64,000 nt of DNA from Talpa occidentalis (lineage: Eukaryota > Chordata > Mammalia > Eulipotyphla > Talpidae): positions 97,417,591-97,481,590 of the forward strand of contig NW_023604295.1 in the NCBI RefSeq assembly GCF_014898055.3, given 5' to 3'. The notes beneath the pieces were generated by a model. That model saw only the letters and a program-made list of their open reading frames with translations. It was not told where the DNA came from and did not search any database. Every line of letters starts with the position of its first letter. The first letter of the stretch is position 1. The translations under genes were made by a program, and so were the position numbers. Shown here piece after piece: positions 53,988 through 64,000 of the stretch.

Positions 53988-56900
53988 ATGGCAAATACAG
54001 ATGTTAACATATAATATAACTCTAAATGTAAATGGACTAAACTCTTCAATAAAAAGACACAGAGTTGCAGCCTGGATTAAGAAACAAAACCCAACCTTTT
54101 GCTGTCTCCAGGAAACACATTTAGCTACAAAAGATAAAAATAGGCTCAAAGTTAAAGGATGGAAAACAATCCTACAAGCAAATGGACCAAAAAAGAAAGC
54201 AGGAACAGCTATACTTATATCAGATAAAACAGATTTCAAACTCAAAAAGATAAAAAGAGACCCAATGGTCACTACATTATGATCAAGGGGACAATACTTC
54301 AAGAAGAAATAACACTCATTAACATATACTCACCAAACGAAGGAGCACCAAAATATATCAGACAACTGTTGTCCTCTCTGAAAACAGACATCAGAGAAAA
54401 CACATACGTAGTGGGAGACTTCAACACACCACTATCAACAATGGATAGATCAACAAGACAAAATAAGTAAAGAAACCAAAGCTCTAAATAAAGACCTAGA
54501 GCAATTGGGCTTAACAGACATCTATAGAACACTAAACCCAAAAAAACGGAGTACACATTTTTCTCAAGCGCACACGGATCATTCTCCAGGATCGATCACA
54601 TACTGGGGCACAAGACAAACATCAACAGATACACCAAGATTGAAATCATATCAACCATCTTTTCTGACCATGAAGGCATCAAACTAGAAATAAACCATAA
54701 AAAGAAGGCAAGGAACTTTCCTACCTCATGGAGATTAAAAACCACACTACTGGAAGACCATTGGACTAATGAGGAGATCAAAGAAGAAATTAAAAAATTT
54801 TTTGAATTGAACGACAAGGAGGACACCAATATCCTAAATGTATGGGATGCAGCAAAAGCAGTAATAAGAGGAAAAATATAGCAATAGAAGCTCACATCAA
54901 GAAACAAGAAAGAACGCAAAGAAACAACCTAATCTCGAAGCTCAAAGATCTAGAAAAAGAACAACAAGAAAACCCAAAACCAGTAGAAGAAAAGAAATAA
55001 TAAAAACCAAAGCAGAAATAAATGAAATTGAAACTAAAAAAACAATCCAAAAGATCAATGAAACCAAGAGCTGGTTCTTTGAAAAAATCAATAAAATAGA
55101 CAGCCCCTAGCCAGGCTCACAAAGGAAAAAAGGGAGAAAGCACAAATAAACAGGATCATCAATGAAAGAGGAGAAATCACAACGGACACAGCAGAAATCA
55201 AAAGAATAATCAGTAACTACTATGAACAGTTATATGGAAACAAGTTTAACAATCTATAGGAGATGGACAAATTCCTACAACTCTACAATCACCCAAAGCT
55301 AGATAAAGAAGAAATAGAACACCTAAACAGACCAATTACAATTAGCGAAATTGAAATGGTAATCAAAAACCTCCCCAAAAACAAAGCCCAGGACCTGATG
55401 GATTTACAAATGAATTCTACCAAACATTCAGAGACGAATTAGTGCCTATCTTCACAAACTCTTCCAAAAAATTGAGAAGGAAGGGACAATACCAAACACG
55501 TTCTATGAAGCCAACATTACACTAATACCAAAACCGAACAAGGACAACACAAAAAGGAAACTACAGGCCAATCTCCCTAATGAACACTGATGCAAAAATC
55601 CTCAATAAAATTTTAGCTATCAGAATCCAACAATGTATCCATAAGATAATTCACCACGACCAAGTTGGATTCATTCCAGGGACACAAGGATGGTTTAACA
55701 TCCGAAAATCAATCAACGTTATCCAACACATCAACAAAAAGAAACATAAAAACCATATGATAATATCAATAGATGCTGAGAAAGCTTTCGACAAAGTGCA
55801 ACACCCATTCATGATAAAAGCCCTTGAAGTTCTTGGGATACAAGGAACATACCTCAACATCATAAAGGCCATCTATGACAAGCCAACAGCCAGTATCATT
55901 CTCAATGGTGAAAGCTGAAAGCATTCCATTAAGATCTGGAACAGACAAGGATGTCCACTCTCACCATTGCTTTTCAATATAATACTGGAAGTCCTAGCCA
56001 GGGCAATAAGACAAGAGAAAGACATCCAAGGAATCCAAATAGGAAAGAAGAAGTCAAACTATCACTATTTGCAGACGATATGATATTATACATAGAGAAC
56101 CCCAAAAACTCCACAGAAAAGCTAATTCAACTCATCAATCAGTTCAGTAAAGTGGCAGGATACAAAATCAACACGCAAAAGTCAGTAGCCTCCTATACAC
56201 AAACAATAAATCTGAAGAAGAAGAAATCGAAAAGACCATCCCTTTTGTTATTGAAACAAAAAAAATCAAATATTTGGGAATAAATCTAACAAAAGAGGTA
56301 AAGGACCTATACAAAGAAAACTATAAAACACTGTTAAAAGAAATAGAAGAAGACACAAAGAAATGGAGAGACATCCCCTGCTCATGGATTGGAAGAATAA
56401 ACATTATTAAAATGGCCATCCTTCCAAAAGCAATATACAGATTCAATGCTATTCCAATCAAAATTTCAATGTCATTCTTCAAAGAAATAGAAAAATTATT
56501 GATGAAATTCATATGGAATCACAAAAAACCCGAATAGCCAAAGCTCTCCTGAAAAAAAAAGAAGGGAATGGAGGCATCAGACTCCCAGACTTCAAACTAT
56601 ACTACAAAGCCATAATCATCAAAACTGCATGGTATTGGAACAAGAACAGACATACAGACCAATGGAATCGAATAGAAAATCCAGAAATAAACCCACAGAT
56701 TTATGGTCAACTAATCTTTGACAAAGGAGCAAAGACTATGCATTGGAGCAAAGAAAGTTTGTTCAATAAATGGTGCTGGAAAACTGGGTCGCTACATGCA
56801 AAAGAATGAAGCTTGACCACCACCTCACACCATACACAAAAAATCAACTCAAAATGGATTAAAGAACTAGACATAAGACCTGAAACCATAAAATATATAG

Positions 56901-57788
56901 AAGGAAATATAGGCGAAACACTACGTGATTTGCACATCAAAGACATCTTTACAGACACATCACCCAAAGCAGTGATAGTGAAGGCAAAGATAAACAGCTG
57001 GGACTATATCAAATTAAAGAGCTTTTGCACAGCAAAAGAGACAATAACAAAAACAAAGAGAAACCCCACCAACTGGGAGAACATTTTGCACCCAACACTA
57101 ATGATAAAGGACTGATCACAAAAATCTGCAAAGAGCTGATGAGACTCAACAACAACAAAGAAAATAATCCAGTCAAAAAATGGGCAGAAGAGCTTAAAAG
57201 AAACTTCTCTGAAGAGGAAATGCAAATGGCCAACAGGCATATGAAAAATGTTCAACATCACTTGTCATCAGGGAAATGCAAATCAAACTACCATGAGATA
57301 CCATCTTACACCAGTGAGAATGGCACATATTAAAAAACTAGCAACAACAAATGTTGGCGAGGTGTGGAGAAAAAGGAACTCTTCTGCACTGTTGGTGGAG
57401 TGCAAACTGGTCCAACCACTGTGGAAAGCTGTGTGGAGATTTCTGGACCTACTAAACATAGAGCTTCCATATGACCCAGCAATTCCACTCCTAGGTATTT
57501 ACCCAAAGGACACAGAAACATCAATTCCAAAGAACACCTGCACCCCTATGTTTATAGCAGCACTGTTTACAATAGCTAAGCTTTGGAAACAACCCAAATG
57601 CCCAAAAATAGATGACTGGATCAAGAAGATGTGGTACATATATACCATGGAATATTACTCAGCATTCAAAAAGATAAACACATGCAATTTGCTGCAACAT
57701 GGATGGCGCTGGAAGGGATCATGCTCAGCGAAATAAGCCAAAAAGAAAAAGAAAAATACGGATGGTCTCACTCATAGCAGGAATCTAG
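53988..57788 (+). pseudogene. ORF2: L1 ORF2, second copy, multiply frameshifted
   Basis: It corresponds to 35762-39590. Besides the two frameshifts shared with copy 1, there are many extra single-base deletions in A and C runs. Readable pieces retain the endonuclease VGDFNTPLS, the RT FADD block (near 56069) and the C-terminal block. At 54295-54300 it lacks a 'ctt' triplet present in copy 1 (36074-36079), an in-frame difference that makes copy 2 match the usual L1 spacing there. Confidence 0.9.
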
Positions 57789-58064
57789 AAAACTAAATAA
57801 TGGACCAGGAAAATGAAAAACTATAAGAAAGTGAAAATCAAAATCCACAAAAACTATGAACCAGAGACACTTTTAGGGGGGCGGGGGCGGGAGGGAGGGA
57901 TGGGGTCAGAATGGGGGCGGCAATTGTATGGGGAATATAACAATAAAATTTATAAAAAAAAAAAAAAAAGAAGTGGAAAAATACAACCATGTGAATATAT
58001 ATAAAAGAAAGACACAATGTATAATTACAAGTGCTGATAAACACCACGAGGCTAAGGGATGGGA

Positions 58065-58284
58065 TACAGTGGATCCTCAAATAACACTGTTTCATTCAAC
58101 ATTATTTCACAATACGGAGGAGGGAAAAAAAATAATAGATTCCAAGGAGGCCACCTTTTGGATAAAGTCTGTCTGTGTGGATTTCTTCAGGTCCCCTGGC
58201 TTCCCCCCACATCTTAAGATATGCCCATGAAGGTCATTGGTGTGTCTCAGTCATACCGGTCCAACTGAGTATTTGTGTGTTTGT

Positions 58285-58317
<33 letters not shown>

Positions 58318-58619
58318 AGTGTGTTCTGCCATGGAAGGGTATCCTTTCTAGGGCGGGTTCTCATCTTGTTCCCTGAGTTGCCAGGATAATCTCCAGCCAG
58401 CTATGACCTGAAGTGGTTGGAAATGTCTAAATACAAATGATTGTTTACTATTACAAGTGTTTTTGGTCTTTATTTAAAAATTTGGCAATATTTTTGTGAC
58501 CAGAAATGTGCTGTAGAATCTTAACTATTGTTTCTATCAATTATCCTGTGATAAAATTGGTTTTGTTCTTTGGTTCTTTCCAGGAATGCGTCAATGATGT
58601 TCAGTGAGGACTTACTGTA
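58065..58619 (+). mobile_element. DNA transposon relic, second copy
   Basis: Equivalent of 39882-40436, with the same TA flanks and terminal repeats. The internal (TG)n run is two bases longer here. Confidence 0.65.
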
Positions 58620-58928
58620 GTCATGTAAGCACACGAGGAGTACTTGGCCCTGTCCTGGTGCTCTTCCAGCTAAGATGTGACATATAAGCTGCATGTGTCA
58701 CCCTGCAACTGGGAGGTCAGGGGGATGGAAATTTAACAGGCAGAAAAACAGCTGTCCTTAGGTGGTATTCTCCAGGAACAAAAAGAAAATATATATGACG
58801 GGACCCCAGGCAAGGAATTCAGGATGAGAACAGGGAGACAGACAGAAGGCAGATCTTGGAGGGACTTAAAAGTCATTGTAAAACTTTAGCCCTAAGTCTG
58901 AGGTATTTTTGGCACATGGCTGCAAAAT

Positions 58929-59169
58929 AATATTAATTTACAATATCACTGAGCAAGCCCTTGAGTCAGGTACCCTCCTGGAGTTTACAAGGATTCTCTC
59001 ACTTAATCCAGATAGTAGCCCTATGAGGCAGGTTAGATTATAGGAGATGGAGCAATGGAAACAGAGGGAAGTTAAATAACAGACACCAGTCCCCAAAGCT
59101 ACTGAGCTTAAGAGCTGGACCTCAAACCCAACATTCAAACCTGACTCCAAAATGCACCCTCTGGCCAAC
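58929..59169 (-). repeat. MIR relic, second copy
   Basis: Equivalent of 40745-40985, identical in length. Confidence 0.78.
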
Positions 59170-60537
59170 TGCTCTATTGCGTTTCTCTGCTCACACAGGC
59201 CCGGGTGCTTGGAATGGACAGCAGGAATCGGTGGGAAGGAAGATCATCTGGGAAGCAATGGCAGCCAGCCATCTCCTATTGCTTTATATACTTCATGAGC
59301 AAACTTACAGCACAATGAAGGAAGGCGTTCAATTCAGGGGTCCTTGCCACACACTTAGCAAGTGCCTTGATACAGTGCCACTGGGACCTCCAAACCTTCT
59401 CCCAATCATGGAATTGGGGAGAATGCCTAAGGATGCAGAGATTCAGTAAAATCTCCTCAGCTAGCATAGGTTATGGTATGGCAACCTGGCTGGCCATAAC
59501 TGAAATTTCACAAGGAAATGTTTATTTCAAAAAAGTTCAGAAAGTGTATGATTAAATAGAAATCCATGTCCCAATAATGGCAATGATCTGAGTCAGATAA
59601 AGTTAGGTGCCTGGAAATTCCTACTTAAGCCACCAGGGGCATTAGGGGTTTAGGAATGGGACCCCAAAGCCCAGGGAGGAATTGTGTGTGAGGATGGGCA
59701 GATTGCCTCTTGCCAAGATTGGGATCAGAATTCAGCCTTATTTCCATTCTGCACCCTGGGTTTTACATCAGTAATAGGCATGACAATCTCCCTGTGAGGC
59801 AGACACCTCAATCCCCACCTTATGGATGAGAATGTGCACTTGGATCCAGGCCTTAGTTGATGTGGAGTTTCTCCTTTAGATTACTGTAGGAGTAGGTTGG
59901 AATAGTTGACTGATACCAATGGATGTCAAACTTCAAAAAACTTGTCCAGTCCTCCCTCGTGCATCTCACTCTCTTAGACTCCAGAGGCTGGGCTTCCAGC
60001 TGAAGGTGATGCTCTGACAAAAGGGAGAAAGGAAGGGCAGGCCCCCTACATCTGCAGGTCTACTAGGGCCAGGCCCAGCAACAGCAGGCATGTTGCCCAT
60101 GGGGAATGCCTTTGATGTGACAAGGGTGCTGGCTCTTTCTTGGGGGGTGGGGGGAGGGCGAAGTCCCATTCCAGGTTTTCACTCAAATTAGTATTCAAGA
60201 TTCATGTGACCTCTGGGATCTTTATTCCCACTTCCTCTGATAGATAATGACATCCTGGTTCTAGGTTAATGACTGAACTATGGAATTCCCATTAGATGCT
60301 TCCCATAGGGCCCCTCTGCCAGCTGCTATACACACCCTCTATGAAAGCCATTTACTCCTTTCCCTGCTGCCTAGACTTGGATTTAAGCTTTCATTCAGTT
60401 GCCTCAGGCTGTCACCAAGAAAATTACTTATTAATTTCCATGCACTGCAGAGCTATCTCTAAAACAAATAGAGTGTTGACTCGGGAATTGTCAGTGTTAA
60501 CCCCCATGCCTGGCTTTGTGCTTTCTGTCACCGCTTG

Positions 60538-61148
60538 GAAATGTTTCTAATGTAGAGTGGATCACATTTGATCACATTTACAAAATGCAAATTTACTCAA
60601 CATTAATTGAAAACGTTCATGGGCAAAGTCTTGAAAGTTTGCACCCTTTCATGCAGTTAAAAGGCTAATGAGAGACATTTTCTTCCATATATTACAGTGC
60701 AACTAATTATTTCAACCTCCTCCTGTCTAAAGAATAATGACTCAGTAGATTAGTGGGCTGTAACCTTTTGATCTTTAGACCTTTAAAAATATGAACAAAA
60801 TGACAGACCCTCTCTCCAGTAAAGTCTCATAATCACACAGAAAAATTTAATTTTGCACAGACATAAAGCACAAATTTAGACATTTCCCCCACCCACCTGA
60901 GAACCCAGAAATCCTGAAGAAAATTCTGCCTCTCTTCTTTTTGCAGTCTACTAATTTGTTTATTAAAGTGATGGCTGCTGTTTTATTAGTGATTTTAGTA
61001 ATGAGTGAAGGAGGCTTTACAAAATGATAAGTAGTATTTGTGTTTATTTCTCTGCTCTCAAGCTAAATTAGCAGGTGTTTTGATGCACTCTGAAAATGTG
61101 CTAATGACCTCTGGAGGGAACAGTTAGATAAATGCACCATTGGGATTG
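60538..61148. other. Candidate conserved noncoding block, second copy
   Basis: Equivalent of 42360-42970 at the constant offset of 18,178, with no visible length difference. Confidence 0.3.
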
Positions 61149-61432
61149 GGAATAAATGTCATGCGAGCATCCTAGGAAAGGCATGGAGGAAGAGGAAGGC
61201 TCTTCTCCAGCATCTGGCACAAGACAGATGTTCAAAATAAAAAAAAAAATCTTGGTTATCATTGTGTATCTGTTGTCTTAGAGGCACAAAAGCTATTTCC
61301 TGTCTGGTCCCTGATTGAGTTAGATTGACCCTGCCACCAAGCCATGTCCCTTCAGCCTGTGCAGTATCAGTATTCTCTTAAGCTGTGTCTTAGAGCATAT
61401 TATACTTTTTATATACTACTTCATGTGCCAAG

Positions 61433-61798
61433 CATCCTATTCCTTTTTTAATATTGAAACAACTCTCCAACTTTACAAATTGAAAACTGAGGCTCAGAGA
61501 GTGACCTACCTCACTGGTGCAGCCACATTCAGCATGACCTGTCTGACTCCACTGTCCTGGCTCCCAAGGGCCAGGCCGCTCCTCCCATATCTACAGCACT
61601 TTCCATTTTGCTCCCACACTGACTCACTTCTCAATCCACAGGATGATTTTGTTACTCTCAATTGTCATTTACTCAATGGGGAATTGGAGGAGCCGTGAGA
61701 CCAAGTGACTAGCCCAAGGTCATGCAAATGTCAACCTATGGGTGCAGGACTGGAAGCCAGGTTTCCAGCTTCTGGGCCACTGCAGACCCTGCACCACG
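61433..61798 (-). repeat. MIR relics, second copy
   Basis: Equivalent of 43255-43620. Confidence 0.63.
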
Positions 61799-63198
61799 CT
61801 TGATATTCCTGGAAGGGAGCAGGCAGGCATGCACATGCCCCTGCAACCCTGCATCAGCTTCGGACCACCCGGCAAGGGCACCTAATGGCTAGGGAATAAA
61901 GGTTTGGTGAGAGAAAAGACAGAGCAGGAGAAGAGAATAAATTTTAGTCAGACACAAAAAAAAGGCTACATGAGAGCTATATCTTTAACAAATTAATTTT
62001 TCCCTGTGAGTAAATTTATGAGCCTGTCTCCCACCTACACTGTTCATTTTGCAAAGAACATAATTTTCACAACAAGCTCTATGCAATGTGTCCAGGGGCA
62101 GCACCCTGCTTTTGACTGGAGGCTTAAGGGTCCCTCCCACCACTATTTGTGCTCACTTGGGGTGCAAAATGGCATGTCACTGTATCCCCAGTGCTACAGA
62201 GTACTAGGATTGGTGAGAGGATGGAAATCCTGCATTCTAACTTTCCCATTTTTCAGAAGTATCCTGAGGTCCAGAGGGAGGAAGGTCTTGCCCACGGTCC
62301 TCAGTCAATCATGCAGTGGCTGAGGGCAAAGACACTAAAGCCAGCCTGACTTGAATCCCAGTCTTTCCTATTACTAACCCTGTGATTTTGGACAGATTAA
62401 TTCAGACTTAGTGCACAGCTACTTGAAGACACAGGAATATCCTGCACAGTGCAAATCATGCAAGTTGCCAGTAACTCAGTTTCCTCCCAAGGCCAGTTTT
62501 GGACAGCACCACCTCATTTAGTTGCAGCAATAGGGACCCAACTGAAACTGTTGCTAAGTCTGTCTCCACTTCATTACTCCAAATTCCAACTCACCTATGC
62601 TATCCTAGTTGTCAAGAAATGCCTAGAATAGGGAAACTACAAATATATTTTAACCTATACAGTTGAATGAGACAACATGGATGTTTCTCCCAAATATAAA
62701 AAGATACTGACTTATCTGTATCTATGTCATTCCTGAATATTGGATAGCAAGTCAGTAAGAGTTTCAATAGCAAAGGATACTCAACATATCTCCAAACATA
62801 TATCCAAATAATCGAGCTTGTAAAGTTGGACAAAAGTTCAAGCAGTGAGGAATGTCGGCCTGGGACCCTTCCAAGTGGCCGTTACATGGCCAGTCAATTC
62901 CTCAATCACCCCAGGGACTTGGTGGCTGCCTTCCCTAGCCCCTGAGAACTGTATGTTGCTCCTTCTTAACTGAGAACCAAAAAATGAGGTCTAAGAAGGC
63001 CTTCTTCCCATGTGCCATCAGTGAGATCTAGTTTGATTTATAGCATAACTAAACAGAAGCAAAACATGATCCTCTACTGACTTCCTAAGAATGCCAGTCT
63101 TTTAACTGAATTCAGTTGAGGCCCTTACAAATATTAGATGTGTTTATTGAGGTCTTTGGTAGAATAATGTCCTACTGCCTTTTGACACAATTCTATCC

Positions 63199-63496
63199 AG
63201 ATTTTCCAAGAGGTGGGCCTCCTGGTGGTGCAGCGGGTTGAGCGCCAGGCTTTGAGGCTATCCGCAGCCTCTGCAGCACGGGTTTGATTCCCAGCCGGCC
63301 AGGGAGAAACCCATATGGCGCCGCAGACCTTTCCTGCCTCGCCCACTGCTCACCTCAGCAGTGTCTTTGGTCCATCTGCCTGTTCTGCTCCCCGCTCTGT
63401 CTCTGGTGAATTCTCTAACCCTCCCGTGCATCTGATTGTACCCCAGTTCTTGTATAAATAAATAAATCTTAAAAAAAAAAAAGATTTTCCAAGAGG
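63199..63496 (+). mobile_element. tRNA-derived SINE, second copy
   Basis: Equivalent of 45021-45318, including the same 15-bp TSD (63199-63213, 63482-63496) and the same TCTT tail, so it is the same insertion event. Confidence 0.95.
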
Positions 63497-64000
63497 AATA
63501 AAAGCAAGATATGGCAACTTCAAAGTCAATGCATCCACAAGAGATGAGTTGACTCGAACATGGGGCAAGTTGACTTGATTTGTGGCATCAATCCCCTGGA
63601 CCTCTCCTTCTGTCAGCCTGACAGATGTGGCAGAGACAGAGGCAGTTGGTCTGACTTGAACAGTGTGCCCTCAGCCCTCAGGAAATTCACGGCAGAAGAT
63701 GCAATCTACCTGCCATGTTGGGTACTTAGTGAAAATGGTGGGCATGCATTTTTAAATGAACAATTCCAAGTGAGTATCAAGGAGTTTTTATGTCATTAAG
63801 TTGTTGAAAGTGAGGAGACGGGACCACTTTTCTTATTGAATGACTGAGGGGGTGTGGAAGGGCATTGAACATAAAGTACCTGCCTGGTCCTATGTCCTGC
63901 ACACACTAAGGCTATTTTCTTAATGGGAGAGTGTAGGGAACAAGTGCTTCAGCCCCTCTGACCTGCTTTCCTCTGAGTCTTCTACCATCCAGTGAGGGTA

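Larger units (their letters stand above)
52402..57969 (+). mobile_element. L1, second assembled copy, 5' UTR cut by the gap
   Basis: This is the same element as 33185-39780, missing its first 976 bases because the contig starts in the 5' UTR. It has the same 3' flank ('gaagtgg' then the SINE TSD), so it is the same insertion event, not an independent one. It carries many extra single-base indels. Confidence 0.96.
52402..64000. repeat. Second copy of 34161-45822 (near-identical duplication)
   Basis: The offset is 18,241 at the left edge and 18,178 from about 60.3 kb to the window end, so copy 2 is 63 bases shorter. About 52 of these are lost within the L1 and 11 in the next 2.3 kb. Differences are dominated by single-base deletions in homopolymers, with a handful of substitutions (for example 37472/55682, 35457/53687, 39866/58047). 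The duplication still continues at the window end. Confidence 0.97.

Noticed and set aside
52402..57969. Independent second L1 insertion
   Set aside because: The same right-hand TSD, the same SINE flank and the same downstream unique sequence show that it is the same insertion assembled twice.
59177..59449. Identical 90-residue frames at 40993-41265 and 59177-59449 as evidence of a conserved gene
   Set aside because: The identity comes from the assembled duplication of the whole region, not from selection on a protein.

Overview
This is a window of mammalian nuclear DNA that looks intergenic or intronic. I can support no host protein-coding gene. It is built from retrotransposons of several ages set in unique sequence. 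It carries L1 LINEs with mammalian ORF1/ORF2 architecture, ancient mammalian MIR, L2, MLT1 and MLT2 copies, and one lineage-specific tRNA-derived SINE of about 270 bp. The SINE has Pol III A/B boxes and a tail with AATAAA followed by TCTTT. Its head (CCTCCCTGGTGGCGCAG...) and tail suggest a laurasiatherian; a rhinolophoid bat is a guess from memory, not a result.

Layout. 1-5.6 kb is mostly unique sequence with a MIR, an old antisense L1 and one SINE. 5.6-7.3 kb is an antisense L1 next to a TA/CA microsatellite, with a younger sense L1 fragment inserted in it. 7.3-28 kb is unique sequence with many MIR/L2 relics, an old L1 and several SINEs. 28-32.9 kb is dense in LINE remains, including two 5'-inverted L1 insertions. 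33.2-39.8 kb is a full-length young L1 flanked by a 14-bp target-site duplication. It has a CpG-rich 5' UTR, an intact ORF1, and an ORF2 broken by two single-base frameshifts, and it sits inside the A-rich tail of a SINE. 39.8-46 kb is unique sequence with a TA-flanked DNA transposon, MIRs and a SINE. 46-49.6 kb holds an antisense L1 end, a probable endogenous-retrovirus LTR, an MLT2-type LTR with an internal GATA repeat, and an MLT1-type LTR carrying two SINEs. 49.6-52.3 kb is mainly unique.

A gap of exactly 100 Ns (52302-52401) follows. Everything after it (52402-64000) is a second, nearly identical copy of 34161-45822, starting inside the L1 5' UTR. Copy 2 is 63 bases shorter. The loss is concentrated next to the gap, mostly as single-base deletions in homopolymers inside the L1. 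From about 60.3 kb to the window end the two copies keep a constant offset of 18,178 with no net length change. The simplest reading is an assembly false duplication (unpurged haplotig or contig overlap) with an under-polished contig end; a real tandem segmental duplication cannot be excluded from sequence alone.

I did not find a new biological system. The most informative observations are the duplication across the gap, the L1-in-SINE nesting, the 42-bp (14-residue) repeat in the ORF1 coiled coil, the tandem repeats in the L1 5' UTR, and an unexplained unique block near 42.4-43.0 kb that could be a conserved noncoding element.
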